Positions 27,311 to 37,077 of a DNA stretch of 64,000 bases are shown here, in pieces. The stretch spans positions 4,821,079 through 4,885,078 of the forward strand of contig CM042091.1 in assembly GCA_023512835.1 (NCBI GenBank), in the 5' to 3' direction. The DNA is from Taxillus chinensis. Lineage: Eukaryota; Streptophyta; Magnoliopsida; Santalales; Loranthaceae. The notes beneath the pieces were generated by a model. That model worked only from the letters and a program-made list of their open reading frames with translations. It searched no databases and was not told the origin of the DNA. A program made the translations under genes and the position numbers. Positions within the stretch are counted from its first letter, which is position 1. Every line of letters begins with the position of its first letter.

Positions 27311-27700
27311 TTTATTTGCAAAGGGCATTATCCCCGCTTCATACATAACTGAATATATCAAACTTTCTTTGATGCCAACTCGCGAACAATCTTCAGCTTC
27401 AACTTCTAAAATTTATGGACATTAAAGAACTGCAAATTAATTTCTTATAAATGCCAATAACCAAGAATACGAAGGTAAGCAATATTTTATAAAGAGATGC
27501 AAACCTTGCATGTTATCTACAAAACATCATACATGAAAAAGGGTACTTTCAAACAAACAGTAAAAATAAAAAATCAAGAAAATTATGAAATTAGGAATGA
27601 CTAATGAAGACAATTATTCTCTAAAAATCATATATTATTATTTACAAAATTAAAAAAGAAATTGAAGATCTCACCCCATCTTTTAATCTATATTATGCTC
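27310..27700. other. AT-rich intergenic DNA
   Basis: No gene or repeat family recognised between the end of the segmental copy and the Harbinger fragment. Confidence 0.5.
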
Positions 27701-27702
27701 TG

Positions 27703-28130
27703 CCATGCATATTCCATAGGTGCTCGATAAAGTTGGCTTGGAGTTTAGAATGAGTGCCCTTTATGTCTAATACAGTGATGTTAGTAATAAACTCCATAAA
27801 TTCAGATATATTATCCTGTGAAATTGGCTCCAATAGAAAATCATCATTGGATTCATAACTAAATTAGTCAACTCGTGATATAAATGGCACAATCATATTT
27901 TACAAGATAATGCATGCACACATAATTTTTTAGAACTTCACATTGGAAATATCTTGTTAGTCTAAGCATAATTGCAAATCTACCTTAGAGTACTAAGCAA
28001 AAACAAAAGATGGATCAAATACATTAATGTCATTATGAGACCCAGACAAACCAAAAAAAGGTATGACATATCCAAAGGCATCGATGAAAATCCAATGGTG
28101 ACTCGGGAGGTCATCATTGGTCGCATTAAA
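27703..28130 (-). mobile_element. PIF/Harbinger transposase fragment, including C-terminus
   Basis: The minus strand reads HHWIFIDAFGYVIPFFGLSG, then SHNDINVFDPSFVFA. After a deletion it continues with CACIIL, a stop, NMIVPFISRVD, and finally THSKLQANFIEHLWNMHG and a stop at 27703. The DDE_Tnp_4 core block and the characteristic C-terminal LQ..FIEHLW motif identify a plant PIF/Harbinger transposase. Internal stops and the deletion at about 27995 inactivate it. It is joined directly to the last exon of copy A at about 28120. Confidence 0.82.
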
Positions 28131-28185
28131 TTTTTCAAGCCTGTAAAATAAAAATCCAAGCCTGAAGGTGTTAATCAACTTATGG

Positions 28186-29521
28186 CTATCGAGTCAAACA
28201 GCGACTCATTTCCTCCTTCTCCTTTCTTATTTTCTCACTCTTTATCCGGAGCTCTCTTATTCGCCGTTTAATTTCGCCATAGTCAACCTCATCTGGTAGT
28301 GCAAGAAGATCGGCCAAAGTTTTAGCATTGCGATTCGCAGCATCAAGACAGTTGCCAAGAGTCCCACCATTGCTGCCACCTGCTACATCAATATATTAAA
28401 ACAACAAAACTATTGGATAATAAGACATCATCGGCTCTGTAAATGCTTCATTTTTCATTACCTCGGCAATAGTTCTCTAAGAGGACACATCCAACTACAT
28501 GGTATTCGCCTGCCCCCAAAGGATAGAGTACAGCACAATAGAGTCCTGGGGGTTCATGACCAGTGCCAGCCTTACTTTTGCACATAGCCCGGAAGTGCAT
28601 ATGAACGCGGGTCACGCCATGAGGCACATCACCCTCAATAAACAGCACATCAAGAAGCTCCAAATCATCAGCCTGGAGATTTGAAGGAAGGCGAATAAGA
28701 TTTTCTTTTTGCTATTTTATTTTTTATTTTTTTGTGGGTTTTGTTTTTGCCTTTTTCCCCATTTGTAAGAGAGAATGAAATGGGTGAGTGAGATATCAAA
28801 TGAACAAAAGATGGAGAAAAATGAAACCTGATTATTAGTCTGGTTGAGTTTTGCGGCGCAAGAAGGAAATAATGGAGTTGCTATTCTCAGGCAGTTCTGA
28901 CGGTACTCTTCTAGATTTGTGGAATGATTATACCGCCGCAAGAGCTCATCAGTAACACCAACTTCACGTTTGATGCGTTCCACATCAGTCCCTCCAGCAG
29001 CCAAATGATCCATAACTGCCCCGATCGCGCTAGGAAGAAGAGAAAGACGAAGGATGGAAATAGATAGATAATGGAACCTCATATGTAATCCTACCAAGTG
29101 ATCAGTGCCAACAAACACACCCAGGAGAAGAGAAAGAAAACACACCAAAATTGAAAAGAGAAAGAAAGAAGAATTACCGCCTGAACGCGTCGAAATAACC
29201 TATTCCAAGAGTCTCAGGGTCTAGCCGTGGGTAGAGGGTCTGGTTTGGAATTGGCGGCGCTGGGGGATCATTCAAACTCTCAGTCATCGAATCCTTCTTC
29301 TCGTTTTTGATTTTTTCGGGTGCGGGGCGGACCTGAAGGCTGGAATCGCCCTCAAGATTGGGGATTTTGGAGGGTGTCGAAGCTCTCCGAACCCTAATAA
29401 AGCGGCCACTCCTGGTCCGGGACGCCATCGACCGTAATTCATATGGTTCCCTTCTTAATCCTCCTCCTGATATGTTGTGAGGAGAACTACAGAAAGGAGA
29501 CTCCTTCTTCCTCTTCCCCAT
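28186..29521 (-). CDS. Copy A of an unrecognised four- or five-exon gene family
   Basis: Four exons join in frame: 29521-29178 (donor GTAATT), 29029-28828 (acceptor TTCCTAG), 28672-28462 (acceptor CTCCAG, donor GTAATG) and 28379-28186 (acceptor GTAGCAG, stop TAG). They sum to 951 nt, or 316 residues. The order is a basic, Ser/Pro-rich N-terminus (MGKRKKESP), a helical block with MDHLAAGGTDVERIKREVGV, a block with VHMHFRAM and LYCAVLYPLG, and a charged helical tail. The third block vaguely resembles DUF3615 plant proteins, a weak impression only. Compared with copy C it lacks one base near the end of exon 4 (GTCGCTGTTT for GTCGTCGGTTT). That ends the protein at SRCLTR before the splice site used by a candidate fifth exon. 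It is followed by Harbinger debris and lies head-to-head with B. Expression is unknown. Confidence 0.6.
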
Positions 29522-29815
29522 TCCGTCTCTTCTCTTCTCTTCTCTCTCAATGCATCCAACGAATTTGGTTGCTCCTCCCTTCTCGTTTTGGGTTTGGTCA
29601 GGACTCGGGATCGTCTTCAGCGTTTTATAAGGTCTTTTTTTTCAAGAAATTGGCTTAAGTCCACCACTTGCATATTCTTATGTGTGTGTGTTTTTTTTTT
29701 TTTTTTTCATGATGGGTTTAAAGGTGATGAGATTGATACGATGCATGGGTTTGAAGCTTACACGTGTGAATTCATATCATGCCCACATATATAAATGTAT
29801 TTAGCAAATAATTAA
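29522..29815 (-). promoter_or_regulatory. Upstream region of copy A, shared with copy C
   Basis: The reverse complement of 29522-29815 matches 33600-34130 upstream of C in order, apart from a block of about 230 bp present only in C. A TC-rich tract lies just before the ATG, and a T16 run at about 29691-29707. No TATA box can be assigned with confidence. Confidence 0.5.
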
Positions 29816-30255
29816 TCATTAAGAAAGCTCAAACCCGGGGCCAATATGCGCCAAGGTTCACCCTTACTTCATTAATTCCGACTAATAAACACAAAACAGT
29901 AACTTGACATAGTGATATGAGCATGCCACAAACAATTATATCGCACTTATACTATTCTTACATATTTTGTAAAATTTGTAATTATTGTATTTCATTGCTT
30001 TGGTGGAAACCCTTAAAATTGGATGATCTGTGGGGTGTCTCAAGACCATTGGAAAATTTTAGATTTTTTTTAGATTAATTTATCCAATGTGCTTCCAAGG
30101 CCCCAAAGTAAAATATGGGTCATCTGACCATAGAAATGAAAGCAACAAAAGGGTTGTTGAAAAGAGGGAGAGAGGAGCCACCTGGGGCTGGAAGCAAGGA
30201 GGTCTCGGCCAAGTTGGGCTTCAGAATTTCTACCCCAGGCCCAAAACTCTCCGTG
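29815..30255 (-). pseudogene. Inverted fragment of the RCC1 gene: end of exon 1 plus part of intron 1
   Basis: The minus strand encodes GEFWAWGRNSEAQLGRDLLA, then SSPR and the same GTGGCT donor as the RCC1 gene at 37410. Homology continues through intron sequence to about 29815, matching about 37335-37775. Only the end of exon 1 is present and no downstream RCC1 exons follow, so it is non-functional. It fills most of the spacer between the divergent copies A and B. The reading frame is fused through B's leader to an ATG at 30336. Confidence 0.88.
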
Positions 30256-30344
30256 GCGAGCGAGTGGACTTATCCGATTGAGCCCTGACCAAACCCAAAA
30301 CGAGAAGGGAGGAGCAACCAAATTCGTTGGATCCATCGAGAGAG

Positions 30345-30375
30345 AAGAGAAGAGAAGAGAAGAGAAGAGAAGAGA
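30345..30375 (+). repeat. (AGAGA)n tract before the copy B start
   Basis: AGAGA pentamers repeat up to the ATG at 30380. They are more numerous than in C (about 34105-34127) or A, indicating slippage in the leader after duplication. Confidence 0.85.
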
Positions 30376-30379
30376 CGGA

Positions 30380-32664
30380 ATGGGAAAGAGGAAGAAGGAG
30401 TCTCCTTCCTGTTGTTCTCCTCACAACATATCAGGAGGAGGATTAAGAAGGGAACCATATGAATTACGGTCGATGGCGTCCCGGACCAGGAGTGGCCGCC
30501 TTATTAGGGTTCGGAAAGCTGCAGCCTGCCCATGCGGCAGTAAATCGCCCCCACCTCCTGCAGGCTCGCCGCCAACTCCAAGCTCCGGTCGCCCCGACCC
30601 GCTAGTCCCCTCGACTCGAACCATCGGGACGATTCCAGCTTCGCCACCCTCCAAAATCCCCAATCTTGAGGGCGATTCCAGCCTTCAGGTCCGCCCCACA
30701 CCCGAGCAGATGGAAAACGAGAAGAAGGATTCGATGACCGAGAGTTTGAATGATCCCCCAGCGCCGCCAAGTCCAAACCAGACCCGCTACCCACGGCTAG
30801 ATCGTGAGACTCTTGGTATAGGTTATATCGACGCGTTTATGCGGTAATTCTTCTTTCTTTCTTTATTTTATGTCCCCTCTTTTGCTCTACGTTGTTGTTA
30901 GGTGTTATTAATGTGTGTGTATTTATGGGATGCTCTATTTTTTACTTTCATAGATTTCATTTGTTCATGCCTTCTATCAAGTTCTTTAAAAAAACAAATT
31001 AAAGTTGTTCTTCTCCTGGGTGTGTTTGTTGGCACCGATCACTTGGTAGGATTACATATGCGGTTCTATTATCTATCTATTTCCATCCTTCGCCTTTGTC
31101 TCCTTCCTAGCGCGATCGGGGCAGTCATGGATCATTTGGCTGCTGGGGGGACTGATGTGGAACGCGTCAAACGTGAAGTTGGTGTTACTGATGAGCTCTT
31201 GCGGCAGTATGATTATTGCACAAATCTAGAAGAATACCGTCAGACCAACCGGAGGATAGCAACTCCATTTATTCAAGCTTGCTTTGCAGAACTCAACAAG
31301 ACTAATAATCAGGTGTTTCATTTTTCTCCATCTTTTGTTCATTTGATATCTCACTCACCGATTCCATTCTCTCTTACAAATGGGGAAAAAACAAAATAGC
31401 AAAATGAAAATCTTATTGGCCTTCCTTCAAGTCGCCAGGCTGATGATTTGGAGCTTCTTGATGTGCTGTTTGTTGAGCATAACGTGCCTTATGGCGTGAA
31501 TCGCCTTCATATGCACTTCCAGGCTATGCGCAAAAGTATGGATGACCCTGGTTATGAATCCACGGGACTCTATTGTGCTGTACTCTATCCTTTGGGCAAA
31601 GACCAATGCCATGTGGTTGGATGTGTCCTCTTAGAGAACGATTGCCCGGTAATTGTTGTCTTTTGTATTTTTTTTCTTTCCATTTATTCGGGAGGCTGAT
31701 TTATTACTACTGATTGTTCATCCCTTCTTATGAATTTATGAAATTTTTGTCTTTCAAATTCAAGTCCCTTAGGCCTTCTTATGTTTTATGTTTCAAATCT
31801 GTTTCTGCCTGCCAGCTGTCAATTTATTTTAGCAACTTGCATATATATATATATATATTGAATTTTATCGTACTCCTTACAATTGAGCACTCTTTTCTAA
31901 AAACCTTCTACGGAGATCATGTTGTTATTGTTACATTACCTTTCAACACAAATTACAAAATTGAAATCCTTTAACTTATATTGGAGATTCTCTTCACGTA
32001 GAAAGCAATCCTCTAGACAAGCATTGCTTTTGTTTCGAGTCACCTTGCAAAAATGCTCAAAGCCTGTTATTCAATCCCTGTCTTTGAAGTTTGAAAAGCT
32101 GTCCGGCATATTGATAATTCTAGTCTTGAGCTCTTGGAATAGCTTGGGCTGCTGCGGGCAATTTGTGTTTTACTTTGTTAGGACTGATTAGAAAAGTATC
32201 CCCTGCTTTTGTAAGAATTGCTACCACCTTAATTTTGCATTGCATTATGCTTGCCATGAGCTTTCACCCCTCACAGTTCACTGGTTTGTGACTCACTGTT
32301 TCACCGCCACTTATCCATTTGACCAGCCAAAACGTGTTCTTCTTATTCCCATCCATATTCACTGTATCAAAAAGAGCTACCCCCTCATGAAGCATTTACA
32401 GAACCGTTGATGTGTTATGATCTAATAGTTTTATTGTTTTAATATATTGATGTAGTAGGTGGTAGCAATGCTGGGACTCTTGGCAAGTGTCTTAATGCTG
32501 CGCGTCGCAATGCTAAGACTTTTGGCGAGCTTATTGCGTTGCCACATGAGGTTGATTACAGCGAAATTAAACAGCGCGTAAGAGAGCTCCGAATTAAGAC
32601 AGGGGAAATGAGAAAGATGGAGGAAATGAGTTGTTGTTTGAGTCGACAGCCATCAGTTAATTAA
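30380..32664 (+). pseudogene. Copy B of the family, with an inserted KLCR segment
   Basis: The exons match A and C: 30380-30843, 31111-31312, 31439-31648 and about 32460-32663. Exon 1 is 120 bp longer, because 30521-30640 comes from the KLCR gene, and stays in frame. Exons 1-3 are open (PETLGIGY-type end, AIGAVMDHLAAGG, ADDLELLDVLF). At the exon 3 donor one base is missing (TGCCCG|GTAATT instead of TGCCCAG|GTAATT). The junction phase changes and exon 4 would be read out of frame to an early stop. A piece of the terminal exon (NATNDD through LITI, stop near 32737) and Harbinger debris follow. I call it a pseudogene, although a transcript encoding the N-terminal two thirds is possible. Confidence 0.72.
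30521..30640 (+). repeat. 120-bp insertion derived from KLCR exon 1
   Basis: This block is absent from exon 1 of A and C. It aligns with 42343-42453 in the same plus orientation, antisense to KLCR coding. AGCT flanks it on both sides (30517-30520 and 30637-30640), suggesting a 4-bp target duplication or microhomology. On the minus strand it still encodes the TPR sequence GRGDRSLELAASLQ. Confidence 0.9.
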
Positions 32665-32679
32665 CAACTTGGATTTTCA

Positions 32680-33085
32680 TTTTGCGAAAATTTAATGCGA
32701 CCAATGATGACTCCGAGTCAACTAAACTCATTACTATTTAAATTTTGTTATCATGGGCGTGTGAATGTGTTTTCAAATTTTAATATGGATTTGCTTAAAG
32801 GACGTCGCCGGCAATATCCATCGGAAGGTAATGGATGCCTTTGTATATATGACATGCCTTTTTTGGTTTGTCTGGGTCTCATATTGATATCTTTTGTTTT
32901 TGCTGGCTTGTGCTCGATGCAATTATACCATACGAATACCCAGTAATATATTATCTTACCGATGGTATGGATCCTTACCGCTCCACGTGGGAAAAAAAAA
33001 ATTTGTTGCTTTCCGAGAGTCTACGTTGAAAGATGTTAGTGTGCCTTTGAAGTACTCTTAAGGTAGATCTGCAATTATGCATAGA
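32680..33085 (+). mobile_element. Terminal-exon remnant of B followed by PIF/Harbinger debris
   Basis: The NATNDDSESTKLITI reading and its stop (to about 32737) are the terminal-exon remnant. From about 32800 the DNA matches the Harbinger pieces at 24770 and 27960 on the same relative strand. It contains the FFWF/CNYTI and AFEVL landmarks in broken frames. The catalytic region is deleted internally and inactive. Confidence 0.72.
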
Positions 33086-33185
33086 CCAGCAAAATGAATC
33101 CATATTAAAATGAACTAAACCACTACATACTTGGTTTATTTGAATTATGGGCTTTGTTCTGTTTATCCTTTAATTAAAGAGTAAA

Positions 33186-33186
<1 letters not shown>

Positions 33187-33232
<46 letters not shown>
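33187..33232. repeat. (TA)n microsatellite
   Basis: About 46 bp of uninterrupted AT dinucleotide between copy B debris and the copy C upstream region. Confidence 0.95.
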
Positions 33233-33234
<2 letters not shown>

Positions 33235-33235
<1 letters not shown>

Positions 33236-33600
33236 TAAAAATGGGAGGATCATAGCCCAACCGGTCTCCCCTAACTGCGTCACTGTCGGGCGTGGTATGT
33301 TTCATGTAGTAGTTAGGTTCTTGTCTTGAGCAGTCAATGTTTTATGGAGAAATATAGCCGTTAGAACCGAGCAAAGCTTAGGTTTTTGAAAGAATTTACT
33401 GTATTTCTATTAATTTAAATTATTTTAAGTTGAAGTTTCCAATGAACGCATGCTTATATAATGTCATCTAGACCATTGCTTTATTATGTTAACTTAATTA
33501 TTCGGTGTTCTATACAAATTTTGGCTTTTTAACTAATTACTTAAATTATTTGTACTAAAATTTGCGCAAAATATGATATACAAATACAACTATAAATTTT
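33235..33600. other. Unassigned intergenic DNA
   Basis: No gene recognised. The first 60 bases, around ACTGTCGGGCGTGGTATG, are less AT-rich and may be an old repeat end. Confidence 0.45.
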
Positions 33601-33774
33601 TATTGGATCTTAATAATTAATTATTTGCTAAACACATTTATATATGTGGGCATGATATGAATTCACACGATGTAAGCTTCAAACCCATGCATCGTATCAA
33701 TCACATCACCTTAAAACCCATCATGTAAAAATAATAAAAAAAACACATAAGAATATGCAAGTGGACAGACTTGG

Positions 33775-34005
33775 ATAGTAACATCAGCTCACTATCGTAG
33801 TGAATTGACTTATTTCGGATTTTGTCGATATTAATTTCTAAAATCAACCGTTAGATTGAATGTTCATGTAATATATATTATGTCTGTAAAATTTAAATGC
33901 GATATAACGGTTGATTTTTGTATAAATTCAATTAGAAAAAATATAAAGATAAATAAATAAATTTTAATTTAATCAAATTTAAATTTTAATTTGCAAGAAA
34001 TTTTA
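33775..34005. mobile_element. About 230-bp insertion in the copy C upstream region
   Basis: Present in the C upstream region but absent from the otherwise collinear upstream of A. It carries a perfect 14-bp inverted repeat, AAAATCAACCGTTA (33840-33853) and its complement (33905-33918). A short palindrome CACTATCGTAGTG lies near 33790. It is likely a small non-autonomous element or repeat. Its exact ends are uncertain. Confidence 0.5.
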
Positions 34006-34130
34006 TGCCTTAAAAAAGACCTAATAAAACGCTGAAGACGATCCCGCGTCCTGACCAAACCCAAAACGAGAAGGGAGGAGCAACCAAATTCGTTGGATCC
34101 ATCGAGAGAGAAGAGAAGAGAAGAGACGGA

Positions 34131-36275
34131 ATGGGAAAGAGGAAGAAGGAGTCTCCTTCCTGTAGTTCTCCTCACAACATATCAGGAGGAGGATTAAGAA
34201 GGGAACCATATGAATTACGGTCGATGGCGTCCCGGACCAGGAGTGGCCGCTTTATTAGGGTTCGGAGAGCTTCGACACCCTCCAAAATCCCCAATCTTGA
34301 GGGCGACTCCAGCCTTCAGGTCCGCCCCACACCCCAGCAGATGGAAAACGAGAAGAAGGATTCGATTACTGAGAGTTTGAATGATCCCCCAGCGCCGCCA
34401 AGTCCAAACCAGACCCGCTACCCACGGCTAGATCGTGAGACTCTTGGTAGTATAGGTTATTACGACGCGTTCAATCGGTTATTCTTTTTTCTTTCTCTCT
34501 TCAATTTTGGTGTGTTTTTTATTTTATGTCCTCTCTTTTGCTCTACGTTGTTGTTAATTGTTATTGATGTGTGTGTGTGTGTGTTTGTTTATGGGATGTT
34601 CTTCTCCCGGGTGTGTTTGTTTACTTGGTAGGATTGCATATGCGGTTCTGCTATGCTATCTATCTATTTCCATCCTTTGACTTTCTCTCATTCCTAGCGC
34701 GATCCGGGAAATTATGGATCATTTGGCTGCTGGAGGGACTGATGTGGAACGCATCAAACGTGAAGTTGGTGTTACTGATGAGCTCTTGCGGCAGCATAAT
34801 TATTCCACAAATCTAGAAGAGTACCGTCAGAACTGCATGAGAGTAGCAACTCCATTATTTCAACCTTGCGTTGCAAAACTCAACCAGACTACTAATCAGG
34901 TGTTTCATTTTTCTCCATGTTTTGTTCATTTGATATCTCACTCACCCATTCCATTCTCTCTTACAAATGGGGAAAAAAAAACAAGAAACAAAATAGCAAA
35001 AGGAAAATCTTATTCGCCTTCCTTCAATTCAAATCTCCAGGCTGATGATTTGGAGCTTCTTGATGTGCTGTTTGTTGAGGGTGATATGCCTCATGGCGTG
35101 AACCGCGTTCATATGCACTTCCGGGCTATGCGCAAAAGTAAGGCTGACACTGGTCATGAATCCCCGAGACCCTATTGTGCTGTACTCTATCTTTTGGGCA
35201 TAGGCGAATTTGGCATAGGCGAATACCATGTAGTTGGATGTGTCCTCTTAGAGAACTATTGCCCAGGTAATTATTGTCTTTTGTATTTTTTTTCTTTCCA
35301 TTTATTCTGGAGGCTGATTTATTACTGTTACTTCCTCCCCTCCCTTCTTATTAATTTGTGAAATTTTTGTCTTTCAAATTCAAGTCCCATATACCTTATG
35401 TTTCAAATCTGTTTCTGTGCGCCAGCTGTCAAATTATTTTAGCAACTTGCATATATATATATATATATATTTGAATTGAGCACTCGTTTCTAAAATTACG
35501 CATGTTGTTACATTACCTTTCAACACAAATTACAAAATTAAAATCCTGTAGCTTATATTGGAGATTCTCTTCACGTAGAAAGCAATCCTCTAGCCAAGCA
35601 TTGCTTTTGTTTTGAATCACCTTGCAAAAATGATCAAAGCCTGTTATTCAATCCCTCTGTCTTTGAAGTTTGAAAAGCTGTCCGGCATATTGATAATTTT
35701 TAGTCTTGAGCTCTTGGAATAGCTTGGGCAGCCACGGGCAATTTGTCTTTTACTTTGTTAGGACTGATTAGAAAAGTATCCCCTGATTTTGTAAGGAATT
35801 GCTACCACCTTAATTTTGCATTGCATTATGCTTGCCATGAGCTTTCACCCCTCACAGTTCACTGGTCTGTGACTCACACTGTTTCACCGCCACTTATCCA
35901 TTTGACCAGCCAAATCATGTTCATCTTTTTCCCATCCATATTCACCGTATCAAAAAGAGCTACTCCCTCATGAAGCATGAAGCATTTACAGAGCCGATGA
36001 TGTGTTATGATCTAATAGTTTTGTTGTTTTAATATATTGATGTAGCAGGTGGTAGCAATGCTGCTGGGACCCTTGGCAACTGTCTTGATGCTGCAAATCG
36101 CAATGCTAAGACTTTGGGCGACTTATTTGCACTGCCAGATGAGGTTGACTATAGCGAAATTAAACGGCGAGTAAGAGAGCTCCGGATAAAGACAGGGGAA
36201 ATGAGAAAGATTAAAGAGGAAAGGAAAAAGATGAAGGAAATGAGTCGTCGGTTTGACTCGATAGCCATCAGGTAA
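34131..36275 (+). CDS. Copy C of the unrecognised gene family
   Basis: Four exons join in frame: 34131-34477, 34698-34899, 35041-35266 and 36049-36275, total 1002 nt, 333 residues. Phases at the three junctions are 2, 0 and 1, identical to A. The exon 1 donor is GTTATT rather than the GTAATT of A and B, a weaker site. Domains follow A: basic N-terminus MGKRKKESPS, the MDHLAAGGTDVERIKREVGV block, the VHMHFRAM/YCAVLY block and a Lys/Glu-rich helical tail. Exon 3 has a 15-nt tandem duplication (GIGEFGIGE). Exon 4 reads on to RRFDSIAIR and stops at the TAA of what is a splice donor (CAG|GTAATT) in its relatives. The terminal exon found after B and D is deleted here. It is the least damaged copy by length. 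Product and function are unknown. Confidence 0.62.
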
Positions 36276-36289
36276 TTAACAGTTTTATG

Positions 36290-37070
36290 AGAATGAGGAA
36301 GGAAGAAGTGTGAATGTGTTTTCAAATTAATTGTAATGCCGAGCAATTTGTAGTCTTTCTTTTAGCTTCGGTTGGGATTGACAACATGGTTATTTGTTGC
36401 CATTATTTTTTATTTACTATAAATTTAGTCAGCTTCCTTAGTTAAAATAGATATTTTCAAGTAACCCAAGTTTTTTCGTCTTACATTTGATGGGCGTTGT
36501 GATATTTGATAGTGAACAAAATAAAAATAAATCAAATGAAATTTATTGTTCATGTTTGAAGATTTTTTTTTAATATTAAAATTAGTTTAATAAATAATAA
36601 ATATACCGATTAAGTAGTTAAATCAACAATATATTGCAAGCAATAAAAAATAAAAAGTAAAAAATAATATAATAGTCCTTAAATAATACTAGCAATTTTT
36701 TTAAAATATAAATGATAATGATTTTTTAATACTTAATTATGAGAGTGTGTATCTATCTGCTACTCGCCAACAATAAAAAGGAGCTGTTGATTTCATCATG
36801 TCTTCATTCACCCTAATATAAGGTGGAGGGCTAAATTGAGCATGGTAATAATTTGTTATCATTTTTTAAAAATTATTATAATCATGAGGTTCTTTCAGCC
36901 TTTTGAAGAGAGTGAAAAAATGGAAATTGATAAATTTAATAACACAATGTTTTTATAATTTTAAAAATTTGTTAGCACTTCAATGAAAAAAAAAAGGGAG
37001 CCTCCAAAAGCCGAAGCGAGCATCTATCTTACTTGGACTTCGAAAGCTCCAACTCGGAGCAGAACCCGAA
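36290..37070. other. AT-rich spacer upstream of the RCC1 gene
   Basis: Includes a sequence shared with the 3' flank of copy B (GTGTGAATGTGTTTTCAAAT near 36310), then AT-rich DNA. The RCC1 promoter should lie at the right end, but no element stands out. A short upstream ATG at 36983 opens a 70-codon frame that overlaps the RCC1 start. Confidence 0.5.
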
Positions 37071-37077
37071 ACCAACA

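Noticed and set aside
37033..37077. Longer RCC1 start at 37033
   Set aside because: The codon there is TTG, not ATG. The first in-frame ATG is 37078.
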